Source: Leuctra nigra (taxonomy: Eukaryota > Arthropoda > Insecta > Plecoptera > Leuctridae). Taken from it: a stretch of 64,000 bases of DNA. The notes beneath the pieces are model-generated. The model was not told the DNA's origin, did no database searches, and saw nothing but the letters and a program-made list of their open reading frames with translations. Position numbers and translations under genes: made by a program. The DNA lies in NCBI GenBank assembly GCA_934045905.1, contig OW203761.1:67504626-67568625 (forward strand), written 5' to 3'. Below are positions 52,864 through 64,000 of this stretch, piece after piece (within the stretch, counting starts at the first letter, position 1; every line of letters starts with the position of its first letter).

Positions 52864-55173
52864 TTGACAACGTTACCCTATATAGTAGATGGTGAGAGGC
52901 TTAAAAAGTGCAGAAACACTTTTTTATGTCAGACTCTCCGATTCGCCGGAATTAACTGTTCGTGTTATTCAGAAGCTGATGGGTCCACCCCCGATAGATT
53001 TTCATCCATTTTTTTGTCAATGTATATTGACCAACAATGTAGGTTAGCCTACAAAGGTAACAATGTAACGATTAACAATGTTCCTTAGATTTTCATCATT
53101 TCCTAGGTTTTCATCCACTTTTTGTCAATGTATATTGACCAACAATGTAGGTTAGCCTACAAAGGTAACAATGTAACAATTAACAATGTTCCTTAGAATT
53201 TCCTCATTTCCTAGGTTTTCATCCATTTTTTAGTCAATGGAGGTTAAAGCTTGTGATGAGTCAGCTACGCTCGCTTCGCTAACCTGTATTAACCTAACTT
53301 TATTATATAATAATCTGACAGGGCAGCGTCGGGCGACTCCAAGGGGGCAGAGTGGGGTTCTTTTTTATAATTTTATTTTTAAACCTATTTTTTTTCGAAA
53401 AGTGTTTTATTACATTTCTCGGCATAACGTTGTGTAGGCTTCAAGAAAATTCGATAAAAACAGGGGGGTGCCACTTTAGAAGTAGCTCATATTGAAAAAA
53501 TTTTGTTTGTTTCCTACTTTGTGACGAATCTATTACTCTTAGAGAGCTGAAAATGATACACCATATAGATGATGGAGAGAGGCTTAAAAAGTGCATAAAC
53601 ACTTTTTTCTGTCAGACGCTCCGATACGCCGCATTTCTTAGTTTATGTCCTTCAGAAGCAGAAGGGCACAATCCTGATAGGTTTTCATCAATTTTTTGTC
53701 ACTGTAGGTTAGAGCTTGTTAAGGGTCAGCTACGCTCGCTTCGCTCGCTTCGCTAACCTACCCTCACCTAACTTTATTATAAAATTATCTGACCGGGCAA
53801 CGTCGGGCGACTCCAGGAGGCAGAGGGGAGATTTTTTTTTACATGTTAATGTTAAGCCTATTATTTTCGAAAAGTGTTTTATTTCATTTCTCGGCATAAC
53901 GTTGTGTAGGCTTCAAGAAAATGCGATAAAAATAGGGGGGTGCCACTTTAGAAGTAGCTCATATTGATATTTTTTTATTTGTTTCCTACTTTGTGACGAA
54001 TCTATTACTCTAAGAGAGTTGACAACGTTACCCTATATAGTAGATGGTGAGAGGCTTAAAAAGTGCAGAAACACTTTTTTATGTCAGACTCTCCGATTCG
54101 CCGGAATTAACTGTTCGTGTTATTCAGAAGCTGATGGGTCCACCCCCGATAGATTTTCATCCATTTTTTTGTCAATGTATATTGACCAACAATGTAGGTT
54201 AGCCTACAAAGGTAACAATGTAACGATTAACAATGTTCCTTAGATTTTCATCATTTCCTAGGTTTTCATCCACTTTTTGTCAATGTATATTGACCAACAA
54301 TGTAGGTTAGCCTACAAAGGTAACAATGTAACAATTAACAATGTTCCTTAGAATTTCCTCATTTCCTAGGTTTTCATCCATTTTTTAGTCAATGGAGGTT
54401 AAAGCTTGTGATGAGTCAGCTACGCTCGCTTCGCTAACCTGTATTAACCTAACTTTATTATATAATAATCTGACAGGGCAGCGTCGGGCGACTCCAAGGG
54501 GGCAGAGTGGGGTTCTTTTTTATAATTTTATTTTTAAACCTATTTTTTTTCGAAAAGTGTTTTATTACATTTCTCGGCATAACGTTGTGTAGGCTTCAAG
54601 AAAATTCGATAAAAACAGGGGCCACTTTAGAAGTAGCTCATATTGAAAAAATTTTGTTTGTTTCCTACTTTGTGACGAATCTATTACTCTTAGAGAGCTG
54701 AAAATGATACACCATATAGATGATGGAGAGAGGCTTAAAAAGTGCATAAACACTTTTTTCTGTCAGACGCTCCGATACGCCGCATTTCTTCAGTTTATGT
54801 CCTTCAGAAGCAGAAGGGCACAATCCTGATAGGTTTTCATCAATTTTTTTGTCACTGTAGGTTAGAGCCTTGTTAAGGGTCAGCTACGCTCGCTTCGCTC
54901 GCTTCGCTAACCTACCCTCACCTAACTTTATTATAAAATTATCTGACCGGGCAACGTCGGGCGACTCCAGGAGGCAGAGGGGGAGATTTTTTTTTACATG
55001 TTAATGTTAAGCCTATTATTTTCGAAAAGTGTTTTATTTCATTTCTCGGCATAACGTTGTGTAGGCTTCAAGAAAATGCGATAAAAATAGGGGGGTGCCA
55101 CTTTAGAAGTAGCTCATATTGATATTTTTTTATTTGTTTCCTACTTTGTGACGAATCTATTACTCTAAGAGAG
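52864..55173 (+). repeat. Dimers 47-48, a tandemly duplicated Q-type unit
   Basis: Both units (52864, 54019) have AACGATT, the short cassette 2, and two changes seen nowhere else: TTAGAATTTCCTC (near 53198 and 54353) and TTTTTAAACCTAT. Both have loop CATAAA in B. The second unit carries a cluster of indels between about 54620 and 54985, with net length change zero. The pair looks like a recent one-dimer duplication. Confidence 0.88.
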
Positions 55174-58100
55174 TTGACAACGTTACCCTATATAGTAGAT
55201 GGTGAGAGGCTTAAAAAGTGCAGAAACACTTTTTTATGTCAGACTCTCCGATTCGCCGGAATTAACTGTTCGTGTTATTCAGAAGCTGATGGGTCCACCC
55301 CCGATAGATTTTCATCCATTTTTTTGTCAATGTATATTGACCAACAATGTAGGTTAGCCTACAAAGGTAACAATGTAACAATTAACAATGTTCCTTAGAT
55401 TTTCATCATTTCCTAGGTTTTCATCCATTTTTTTGTCAATGTATATTGACCAACAATGTAGGTTAGCCTACAAAGGTAACAATGTAACAATTAACAATGT
55501 TCCTTAGATTTTCCTCATTTCCTAGGTTTTCATCCATTTTTTAGTCAATGGAGGTTAAAGCTTGTGATGAGTCAGCTACGCTCGCTTCGCTAACCTGTAT
55601 TAACCTAACTTTATTATATAATAATCTGACAGGGCAGCGTCGGGCGACTCCAAGGGGGCAGAGTGGGGTTCTTTTTTATAATTTTATTTTTAAGCCTATT
55701 TTTTTTCGAAAAGTGTTTTCTTACATTTCTCGGCATAACGTTGTGTAGGCTTCAAGAAAATTCGATAAAAACAGGGGGGTGCCACTTTAGAAGTAGCTCA
55801 TATTGAAAAAAAATTGTTTGTTTCCTACTTTGTGACGAATCTATTACTCTTAGAGAGCTGAAAATGATACACCATATAGATGATGGAGAGAGGCTTAAAA
55901 AGTGCATAAACACTTTTTTCTGTCAGACGCTCCGATACGCCGCATTTCTTAGTTTATGTCCTTCAGAAGCAGAAGGGCACAATCCTGATAGGTTTTCATC
56001 AATTTTTTGTCACTGTAGGTTAGAGCTTGTTAAGGGTCAGCTACGCTCGCTTCGCTCGCTTCGCTTACCTACCCTCACCTAACTTTATTATAAAATTATC
56101 TGACCGGGCAACGTCGGGCGACTCCAGGAGGCAGAGGGGAGATTTTTTTTTACATGTTAATGTTAAGCCTATTATTTTCGAAAAGTGTTTTATTTCATTT
56201 CTCGGCATAACGTTGTGTAGGCTTCAAGAAAATGCGATAAAAATAGGGGGGTGCCACTTTAGAAGTAGCTCATATTGATATTTTTTTATTTGTTTCCTAC
56301 TTTGTGACGAATCTATTACTCTAAGAGAGTTGACAACGTTACCCTATATAGTAGATGGTGAGAGGCTTAAAAAGTGCAGAAACACTTTTTTATGTCAGAC
56401 TCTCCGATTCGCCGGAATTAACTGTTCGTGTTATTCAGAAGCTGATGGGTCCACCCCCGATAGATTTTCATCCATTTTTTTGTCAATGTATATTGACCAA
56501 CAATGTAGGTTAGCCTACAAAGGTAACAATGTAACAATTAACAATGTTCCTTAGATTTTCATCATTTCCTAGGTTTTCATCCATTTTTTTGTCAATGTAT
56601 ATTGACCAACAATGTAGGTTAGCCTACAAAGGTAACAATGTAACAATTAACAATGTTCCTTAGATTTTCCTCATTTCCTAGGTTTTCATCCATTTTTTAG
56701 TCAATGGAGGTTAAAGCTTGTGATGAGTCAGCTACGCTCGCTTCGCTAACCTGTATTAACCTAACTTTATTATATAATAATCTGACAGGGCAGCGTCGGG
56801 CGACTCCAAGGGGGCAGAGTGGGGTTCTTTTTTATAATTTTATTTTTAAGCCTATTTTTTTCGAAAAGTGTTTTATTACATTTCTCGGCATAACGTTGTG
56901 TAGGCTTCAAGAAAATTCGATAAAAACAGGGGGGTGCCACTTTAGAAGTAGCTCATATTGAAAAAATTTTGTTTGTTTCCTACTTTGTGACGAATCTATT
57001 ACTCTTAGAGAGCTGAAAATGATACACCATATAGATGATGGAGAGAGGCTTAAAAAGTGCATAAACACTTTTTTCTGTCAGACGCTCCGATACGCCGCAT
57101 TTCTTAGTTTATGTCCTTCAGAAGCAGAAGGGCACAATCCTGATAGGTTTTCATCAATTTTTTGTCACTGTAGGTTAGAGCTTGTTAAGGGTCAGCTACG
57201 CTCGCTTCGCTCGCTTCGCTAACCTACCCTCACCTAACTTTATTATAAAATTATCTGACCGGGCAACGTCGGGCGACTCCAGGAGGCAGAGGGGAGATTT
57301 TTTTTTACATGTTAATGTTAAGCCTATTATTTTCGAAAAGTGTTTTATTTCATTTCTCGGCATAACGTTGTGTAGGCTTCAAGAAAATGCGATAAAAATA
57401 GGGGGGTGCCACTTTAGAAGTAGCTCATATTGATATTTTTTTATTTGTTTCCTACTTTGTGACGAATCTATTACTCTAAGAGAGTTGACAACGTTACCCT
57501 ATATAGTAGATGGTGAGAGGCTTAAAAAGTGCAGAAACACTTTTTTATGTCAGACTCTCCGATTCGCCGGAATTAACTGTTCGTGTTATTCAGAAGCTGA
57601 TGGGTCCACCCCCGATAGATTTTCATCCATTTTTTTGTCAATGTATATTGACCAACAATGTAGGTTAGCCTACAAAGGTAACAATGTAACAATTAACAAT
57701 GTTCCTTAGATTTTCATCATTTCCTAGGTTTTCATCCATTTTTTTGTCAATGTATATTGACCAACAATGTAGGTTAGCCTACAAAGGTAACAATGTAACA
57801 ATTAACAATGTTCCTTAGATTTTCCTCATTTCCTAGGTTTTCATCCATTTTTTAGTCAATGGAGGTTAAAGCTTGTGATGAGTCAGCTACGCTCGCTTCG
57901 CTAACCTGTATTAACCTAACTTTATTATATAATAATCTGACAGGGCAGCGTCGGGCGACTCCAAGGGGGCAGAGTGGGGTTCTTTTTTATAATTTTATTT
58001 TTAAGCCTATTTTTTTTCGAAAAGTGTTTTATTACATTTCTCGGCATAACGTTGTGTAGGCTTCAAGAAAATTCGATAAAAACAGGGGGGTGCCACTTTA

Positions 58101-58640
58101 GAAGTAGCTCATATTGAAAAAATTTTGTTTGTTTCCTACTTTGTGACGAATCTATTACTCTTAGAGAGCTGAAAATGATACACCATATAGATGATGGAGA
58201 GAGGCTTAAAAAGTGCAGAAACACTTTTTTCTGTCAGACGCTCCGATACGCCGCATTTCTTAGTTTATGTCCTTCAGAAGCAGAAGGGCACAATCCTGAT
58301 AGGTTTTCATCAATTTTTTGTCACTGTAGGTTAGAGCTTGTTAAGGGTCAGCTACGCTCGCTTCGCTCGCTTCGCTAACCTACCCTCACCTAACTTTATT
58401 ATAAAATTATCTGACCGGGCAACGTCGGGCGACTCCAGGAGGCAGAGGGGAGATTTTTTTTTACATGTTAATGTTAAGCCTATTATTTTCGAAAAGTGTT
58501 TTATTTCATTTCTCGGCATAACGTTGTGTAGGCTTCAAGAAAATGCGATAAAAATAGGGGGGTGCCACTTTAGAAGTAGCTCATATTGATATTTTTTTAT
58601 TTGTTTCCTACTTTGTGACGAATCTATTACTCTAAGAGAG
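55174..58640 (+). repeat. Dimers 49-51 (P-like)
   Basis: Three P-like units (55174, 56330, 57485). The first has GTTTTCTTACATTTC near 55718, GAAAAAAAATTG near 55805, loop CATAAA and CGCTTACC. The second has the T7 tract and loop CATAAA. Together these reproduce the marks of dimer 7, 48-49 kb away. The third is a consensus P unit. Confidence 0.86.
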
Positions 58641-61600
58641 TTGACAACGTTACCCTATATAGTAGATGGTGAGAGGCTTAAAAAGTGCAGAAACACTTTT
58701 TTATGTCAGACTCTCCGATTCGCCGGAATTAACTGTTCGTGTTATTCAGAAGCTGATGGGTCCACCCCCGATAGATTTTCATCCATTTTTTTGTCAATGT
58801 ATATTGACCAACAATGTAGGTTAGCCTACAAAGGTAACAATGTAACGATTAACAATGTTCCTTAGATTTTCATCATTTCCTAGGTTTTCATCCACTTTTT
58901 GTCAATGTATATTGACCAACAATGTAGGTTAGCCTACAAAGGTAACAATGTAACAATTAACAATGTTCCTTAGATTTTCCTCATTTCCTAGGTTTTCATC
59001 CATTTTTTAGTCAATGGAGGTTAAAGCTTGTGATGAGTCAGCTACGCTCGCTTCGCTAACCTGTATTAACCTAACTTTATTATATAATAATCTGACAGGG
59101 CAGCGTCGGGCGACTCCAAGGGGGCAGAGTGGGGTTCTTTTTTATAATTTTATTTTTAAGCCTATTTTTTTTCGAAAAGTGTTTTATTACATTTCTCGGC
59201 ATAACGTTGTGTAGGCTTCAAGAAAATTCGATAAAAACAGGGGGGTGCCACTTTAGAAGTAGCTCATATTGAAAAAATTTTGTTTGTTTCCTACTTTGTG
59301 ACGAATCTATTACTCTTAGAGAGCTGAAAATGATACACCATATAGATGATGGAGAGAGGCTTAAAAAGTGCATAAACACTTTTTTCTGTCAGACGCTCCG
59401 ATACGCCGCATTTCTTAGTTTATGTCCTTCAGAAGCAGAAGGGCACAATCCTGATAGGTTTTCATCAATTTTTTGTCACTGTAGGTTAGAGCTTGTTAAG
59501 GGTCAGCTACGCTCGCTTCGCTCGCTTCGCTAACCTACCCTCACCTAACTTTATTATAAAATTATCTGACCGGGCAACGTCGGGCGACTCCAGGAGGCAG
59601 AGGGGAGATTTTTTTTTACATGTTAATGTTAAGCCTATTATTTTCGAAAAGTGTTTTATTTCATTTCTCGGCATAACGTTGTGTAGGCTTCAAGAAAATG
59701 CGATAAAAATAGGAAGGTGCCACTTTAGAAGTAGCTCATATTGATATTTTTTTATTTGTTTCCTACTTTGTGACGAATCTATTACTCTAAGAGAGTTGAC
59801 AACGTTACCCTATATAGTAGATGGTGAGAGGCTTAAAAAGTGCAGAAACACTTTTTTATGTCAGACTCTCCGATTCGCCGGAATTAACTGTTCGTGTTAT
59901 TCAGAAGCTGATGGGTCCACCCCCGATAGATTTTCATCCATTTTTTTGTCAATGTATATTGACCAACAATGTAGGTTAGCCTACAAAGGTAACAATGTAA
60001 CGATTAACAATTTTCCTTAGATTTTCATCATTTCCTAGGTTTTCATCCACTTTTTGTCAATGTATATTGACCAACAATGTAGGTTAGCCTACAAAGGTAA
60101 CAATGTAACAATTAACAATGTTCCTTAGATTTTCCTCATTTCCTAGGTTTTCATCCATTTTTTAGTCAATGGAGGTTAAAGCTTGTGATGAGTCAGCTAC
60201 GCTCGCTTCGCTAACCTGTATTAACCTAACTTTATTATATAATAATCTGACAGGGCAGCGTCGGGCGACTCCAAGGGGGCAGAGTGGGGTTCTTTTTTAT
60301 AATTTTATTTTTAAGCCTATTTTTTTTCGAAAAGTGTTTTATTACATTTCTCGGCATAACGTTGTGTAGGCTTCAAGAAAATTCGATAAAAACAGGGGGG
60401 TGCCACTTTAGAAGTAGCTCATATTGAAAAAATTTTGTTTGTTTCCTACTTTGTGACGAATCTATTACTCTTAGAGAGCTGAAAATGATACACCATATAG
60501 ATGATGGAGAGAGGCTTAAAAAGTGCAGAAACACTTTTTTCTGTCAGACGCTCCGATACGCCGCATTTCTTAGTTTATGTCCTTCAGAAGCAGAAGGGCA
60601 CAATCCTGATAGGTTTTCATCAATTTTTTGTCACTGTAGGTTAGAGCTTGTTAAGGGTCAGCTACGCTCGCTTCGCTCGCTTCGCTAACCTACCCTCACC
60701 TAACTTTATTATAAAATTATCTGACCGGGCAACGTCGGGCGACTCCAGGAGGCAGAGGGGAGATTTTTTTTTACATGTTAATGTTAAGCCTATTATTTTC
60801 GAAAAGTGTTTTATTTCATTTCTCGGCATAACGTTGTGTAGGCTTCAAGAAAATGCGATAAAAATAGGGGGGTGCCACTTTAGAAGTAGCTCATATTGAT
60901 ATTTTTTTATTTGTTTCCTACTTTGTGACGAATCTATTACTCTAAGAGAGTTGACAACGTTACCCTATATAGTAGATGGTGAGAGGCTTAAAAAGTGCAG
61001 AAACACTTTTTTATGTCAGACTCTCCGATTCGCCGGAATTAACTGTTCGTGTTATTCAGAAGCTGATGGGTCCACCCCCGATAGATTTTCATCCATTTTT
61101 TTGTCAATGTATATTGACCAACAATGTAGGTTAGCCTACAAAGGTAACAATGTAACGATTAACAATGTTCCTTAGATTTTCATCATTTCCTAGGTTTTCA
61201 TCCATTTTTTTGTCAATGTATATTGACCAACAATGTAGGTTAGCCTACAAAGGTAACAATGTAACAATTAACAATGTTCCTTAGATTTTCCTCATTTCCT
61301 AGGTTTTCATCCATTTTTTAGTCAATGGAGGTTAAAGCTTGTGATGAGTCAGCTACGCTCGCTTCGCTAACCTGTATTAACCTAACTTTATTATATAATA
61401 ATCTGACAGGGCAGCGTCGGGCGACTCCAAGGGGGCAGAGTGGGGTTCTTTTTTATAATTTTATTTTTAAGCCTATTTTTTTTCGAAAAGTGTTTTATTA
61501 CATTTCTCGGCATAACGTTGTGTAGGCTTCAAGAAAATTCGATAAAAACAGGGGGGTGCCACTTTAGAAGTAGCTCATATTGAAAAAATTTTGTTTGTTT

Positions 61601-62106
61601 CCTACTTTGTGACGAATCTATTACTCTTAGAGAGCTGAAAATGATACACCATATAGATGATGGAGAGAGGCTTAAAAAGTGCAGAAACACTTTTTTCTGT
61701 CAGACGCTCCGATACGCCGCATTTCTTAGTTTATGTCCTTCAGAAGCAGAAGGGCACAATCCTGATAGGTTTTCATCAATTTTTTGTCACTGTAGGTTAG
61801 AGCTTGTTAAGGGTCAGCTACGCTCGCTTCGCTCGCTTCGCTAACCTACCCTCACCTAACTTTATTATAAAATTATCTGACCGGGCAACGTCGGGCGACT
61901 CCAGGAGGCAGAGGGGAGATTTTTTTTTACATGTTAATGTTAAGCCTATTATTTTCGAAAAGTGTTTTATTTCATTTCTCGGCATAACGTTGTGTAGGCT
62001 TCAAGAAAATGCGATAAAAATAGGGGGGTGCCACTTTAGAAGTAGCTCATATTGATATTTTTTTATTTGTTTCCTACTTTGTGACGAATCTATTACTCTA
62101 AGAGAG
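58641..62106 (+). repeat. Q-R-(Q/P hybrid) trimer, 3466 bp
   Basis: Q (58641, loop CATAAA), R (59796), then 60951, which stands where P is expected. It has AACGATT in cassette 1 (a Q mark) but the full-length cassette 2 (a P mark), so it is a recombinant within the cassette pair. Confidence 0.88.
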
Positions 62107-64000
62107 TTGACAACGTTACCCTATATAGTAGATGGTGAGAGGCTTAAAAAGTGCAGAAACACTTTTTTATGTCAGACTCTCCGATTCGCCGGAATTAACT
62201 GTTCGTGTTATTCAGAAGCTGATGGGTCCACCCCCGATAGATTTTCATCCATTTTTTTGTCAATGTATATTGACCAACAATGTAGGTTAGCCTACAAAGG
62301 TAACAATGTAACGATTAACAATGTTCCTTAGATTTTCATCATTTCCTAGGTTTTCATCCACTTTTTGTCAATGTATATTGACCAACAATGTAGGTTAGCC
62401 TACAAAGGTAACAATGTAACAATTAACAATGTTCCTTAGATTTTCCTCATTTCCTAGGTTTTCATCCATTTTTTAGTCAATGGAGGTTAAAGCTTGTGAT
62501 GAGTCAGCTACGCTCGCTTCGCTAACCTGTATTAACCTAACTTTATTATATAATAATCTGACAGGGCAGCGTCGGGCGACTCCAAGGGGGCAGAGTGGGG
62601 TTCTTTTTTATAATTTTATTTTTAAGCCTATTTTTTTTCGAAAAGTGTTTTATTACATTTCTCGGCATAACGTTGTGTAGGCTTCAAGAAAATTCGATAA
62701 AAACAGGGGGGTGCCACTTTAGAAGTAGCTCATATTGAAAAAATTTTGTTTGTTTCCTACTTTGTGACGAATCTATTACTCTTAGAGAGCTGAAAATGAT
62801 ACACCATATAGATGATGGAGAGAGGCTTAAAAAGTGCATAAACACTTTTTTCTGTCAGACGCTCCGATACGCCGCATTTCTTAGTTTATGTCCTTCAGAA
62901 GCAGAAGGGCACAATCCTGATAGGTTTTCATCAATTTTTTGTCACTGTAGGTTAGAGCTTGTTAAGGGTCAGCTACGCTCGCTTCGCTCGCTTCGCTAAC
63001 CTACCCTCACCTAACTTTATTATAAAATTATCTGACCGGGCAACGTCGGGCGACTCCAGGAGGCAGAGGGGAGATTTTTTTTTACATGTTAATGTTAAGC
63101 CTATTATTTTCGAAAAGTGTTTTATTTCATTTCTCGGCATAACGTTGTGTAGGCTTCAAGAAAATGCGATAAAAATAGGAAGGTGCCACTTTAGAAGTAG
63201 CTCATATTGATATTTTTTTATTTGTTTCCTACTTTGTGACGAATCTATTACTCTAAGAGAGTTGACAACGTTACCCTATATAGTAGATGGTGAGAGGCTT
63301 AAAAAGTGCAGAAACACTTTTTTATGTCAGACTCTCCGATTCGCCGGAATTAACTGTTCGTGTTATTCAGAAGCTGATGGGTCCACCCCCGATAGATTTT
63401 CATCCATTTTTTTGTCAATGTATATTGACCAACAATGTAGGTTAGCCTACAAAGGTAACAATGTAACGATTAACAATTTTCCTTAGATTTTCATCATTTC
63501 CTAGGTTTTCATCCACTTTTTGTCAATGTATATTGACCAACAATGTAGGTTAGCCTACAAAGGTAACAATGTAACAATTAACAATGTTCCTTAGATTTTC
63601 CTCATTTCCTAGGTTTTCATCCATTTTTTAGTCAATGGAGGTTAAAGCTTGTGATGAGTCAGCTACGCTCGCTTCGCTAACCTGTATTAACCTAACTTTA
63701 TTATATAATAATCTGACAGGGCAGCGTCGGGCGACTCCAAGGGGGCAGAGTGGGGTTCTTTTTTATAATTTTATTTTTAAGCCTATTTTTTTTCGAAAAG
63801 TGTTTTATTACATTTCTCGGCATAACGTTGTGTAGGCTTCAAGAAAATTCGATAAAAACAGGGGGGTGCCACTTTAGAAGTAGCTCATATTGAAAAAATT
63901 TTGTTTGTTTCCTACTTTGTGACGAATCTATTACTCTTAGAGAGCTGAAAATGATACACCATATAGATGATGGAGAGAGGCTTAAAAAGTGCAGAAACAC
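62107..64000 (+). repeat. Dimers 55-56 (Q, then R), cut by the window edge
   Basis: Q at 62107 (loop CATAAA, AGGAAGG near its right end) and R at 63262. The A monomer of the R unit is complete to 63945; the following B is cut at 64000 inside the hairpin. The array evidently continues to the right. Confidence 0.92.

Larger units (their letters stand above)
1..64000. repeat. Satellite array of a 1155-1156 bp A-B dimer, filling the window
   Basis: The same sequence recurs end to end in one orientation. Using the TTG in GAGAGTTGACAACG as anchor, dimers start at 177, 1333, 2489, 3645, 4801, 5957, 7113, 8268, 9423, 10579, 11734, 12889, 14045, 15200, 16356, 17511, 18667, 19822, 20977, 22133, 23289, 24444, 25599, 26755, 27910, 29066, 30222, 31377, 32532, 33688, 34844, 35999, 37154, 38310, 39000, 40155, 41310, 42466, 43621, 44776, 45932, 47087, 48242, 49398, 50553, 51708, 52864, 54019, 55174, 56330, 57485, 58641, 59796, 60951, 62107 and 63262. 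All spacings are 1155 or 1156 except one of 690. Copies differ by only a few bases. No flanking unique DNA is visible, so the array is longer than the window. A heterochromatic location in a eukaryote is inferred, not shown. Confidence 0.98.

Noticed and set aside
54507..54753. Unusual open frames on both strands near 54.5-54.75 kb, including the only minus-strand one
   Set aside because: They depend on the 4-bp deletion near 54621 in a single unit and have no counterpart in the other copies.
1..64000. CRISPR array
   Set aside because: Repeats are kilobase-sized, contiguous and lack variable spacers; no cas genes are present.
1..64000. Transposon, retroelement or viral body as the source of the repeat
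   Set aside because: I found no transposase, reverse transcriptase or integrase motif, no long terminal inverted repeats and no target-site duplications; an origin from a non-autonomous element cannot be excluded.
1..64000. tRNA, rRNA or 5S gene clusters as the tandem unit
   Set aside because: No recognisable tRNA arms, rRNA conserved segments or 5S internal control region are visible in the unit.

Overview
The whole 64-kb window is one uninterrupted head-to-tail satellite DNA array. I see no unique sequence, no credible protein-coding gene, no RNA gene and no mobile-element body. The array runs past both ends of the window. It is AT-rich: a hand count of positions 181-1320 gives 429 G or C in 1140 bases, about 37.6%. 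Homogeneous tandem arrays of this size with kilobase-scale units and higher-order structure are typical of eukaryotic heterochromatin (centromeric, pericentromeric, subtelomeric or B-chromosome DNA). The organism cannot be named from the sequence. An arthropod is a guess, based only on AT-richness, dense CpGs without obvious decay, and scattered TAACCT/CCTAAC words.

The repeat is nested. (1) The basic unit is a monomer of about 472 bp. (2) Two diverged monomers alternate: A (about 684 bp) and B (about 472 bp), giving a 1155-1156 bp dimer. A is longer because it carries a 109-bp cassette present twice in tandem. B has an extra 9-bp CpG-rich copy. (3) Dimers fall into recognisable variants, called here P (1156 bp), Q (1155 bp, AACGATT in cassette 1 and a shortened cassette 2), R (Q plus a G-to-T change), and S (TTTAAA in the A hairpin plus several linked changes). 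(4) Variants are arranged in higher-order repeats: a Q-R-P trimer of 3466 bp repeated exactly from 39000 to 52863, a four-dimer repeat of about 4622 bp at 18667-27909, and a less regular mosaic on the left.

There are 56 A monomers (one chimeric), 54 complete B monomers, and partial B monomers at both ends. One short unit of 690 bp (38310-38999) is the product of an in-register A/B exchange that removed 466 bp. I could explain every unit length that differs from 1156 by a specific indel.

Inside the unit, the most suggestive elements are the cassette with two short dyads and three AACAATG words, an 8-bp hairpin shared by A and B, a perfect 14-bp AT palindrome, and a 17-bp match to the CENP-B box core with one mismatch found only in A monomers. 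None has demonstrated function. The many short reading frames are by-products of the repeat.
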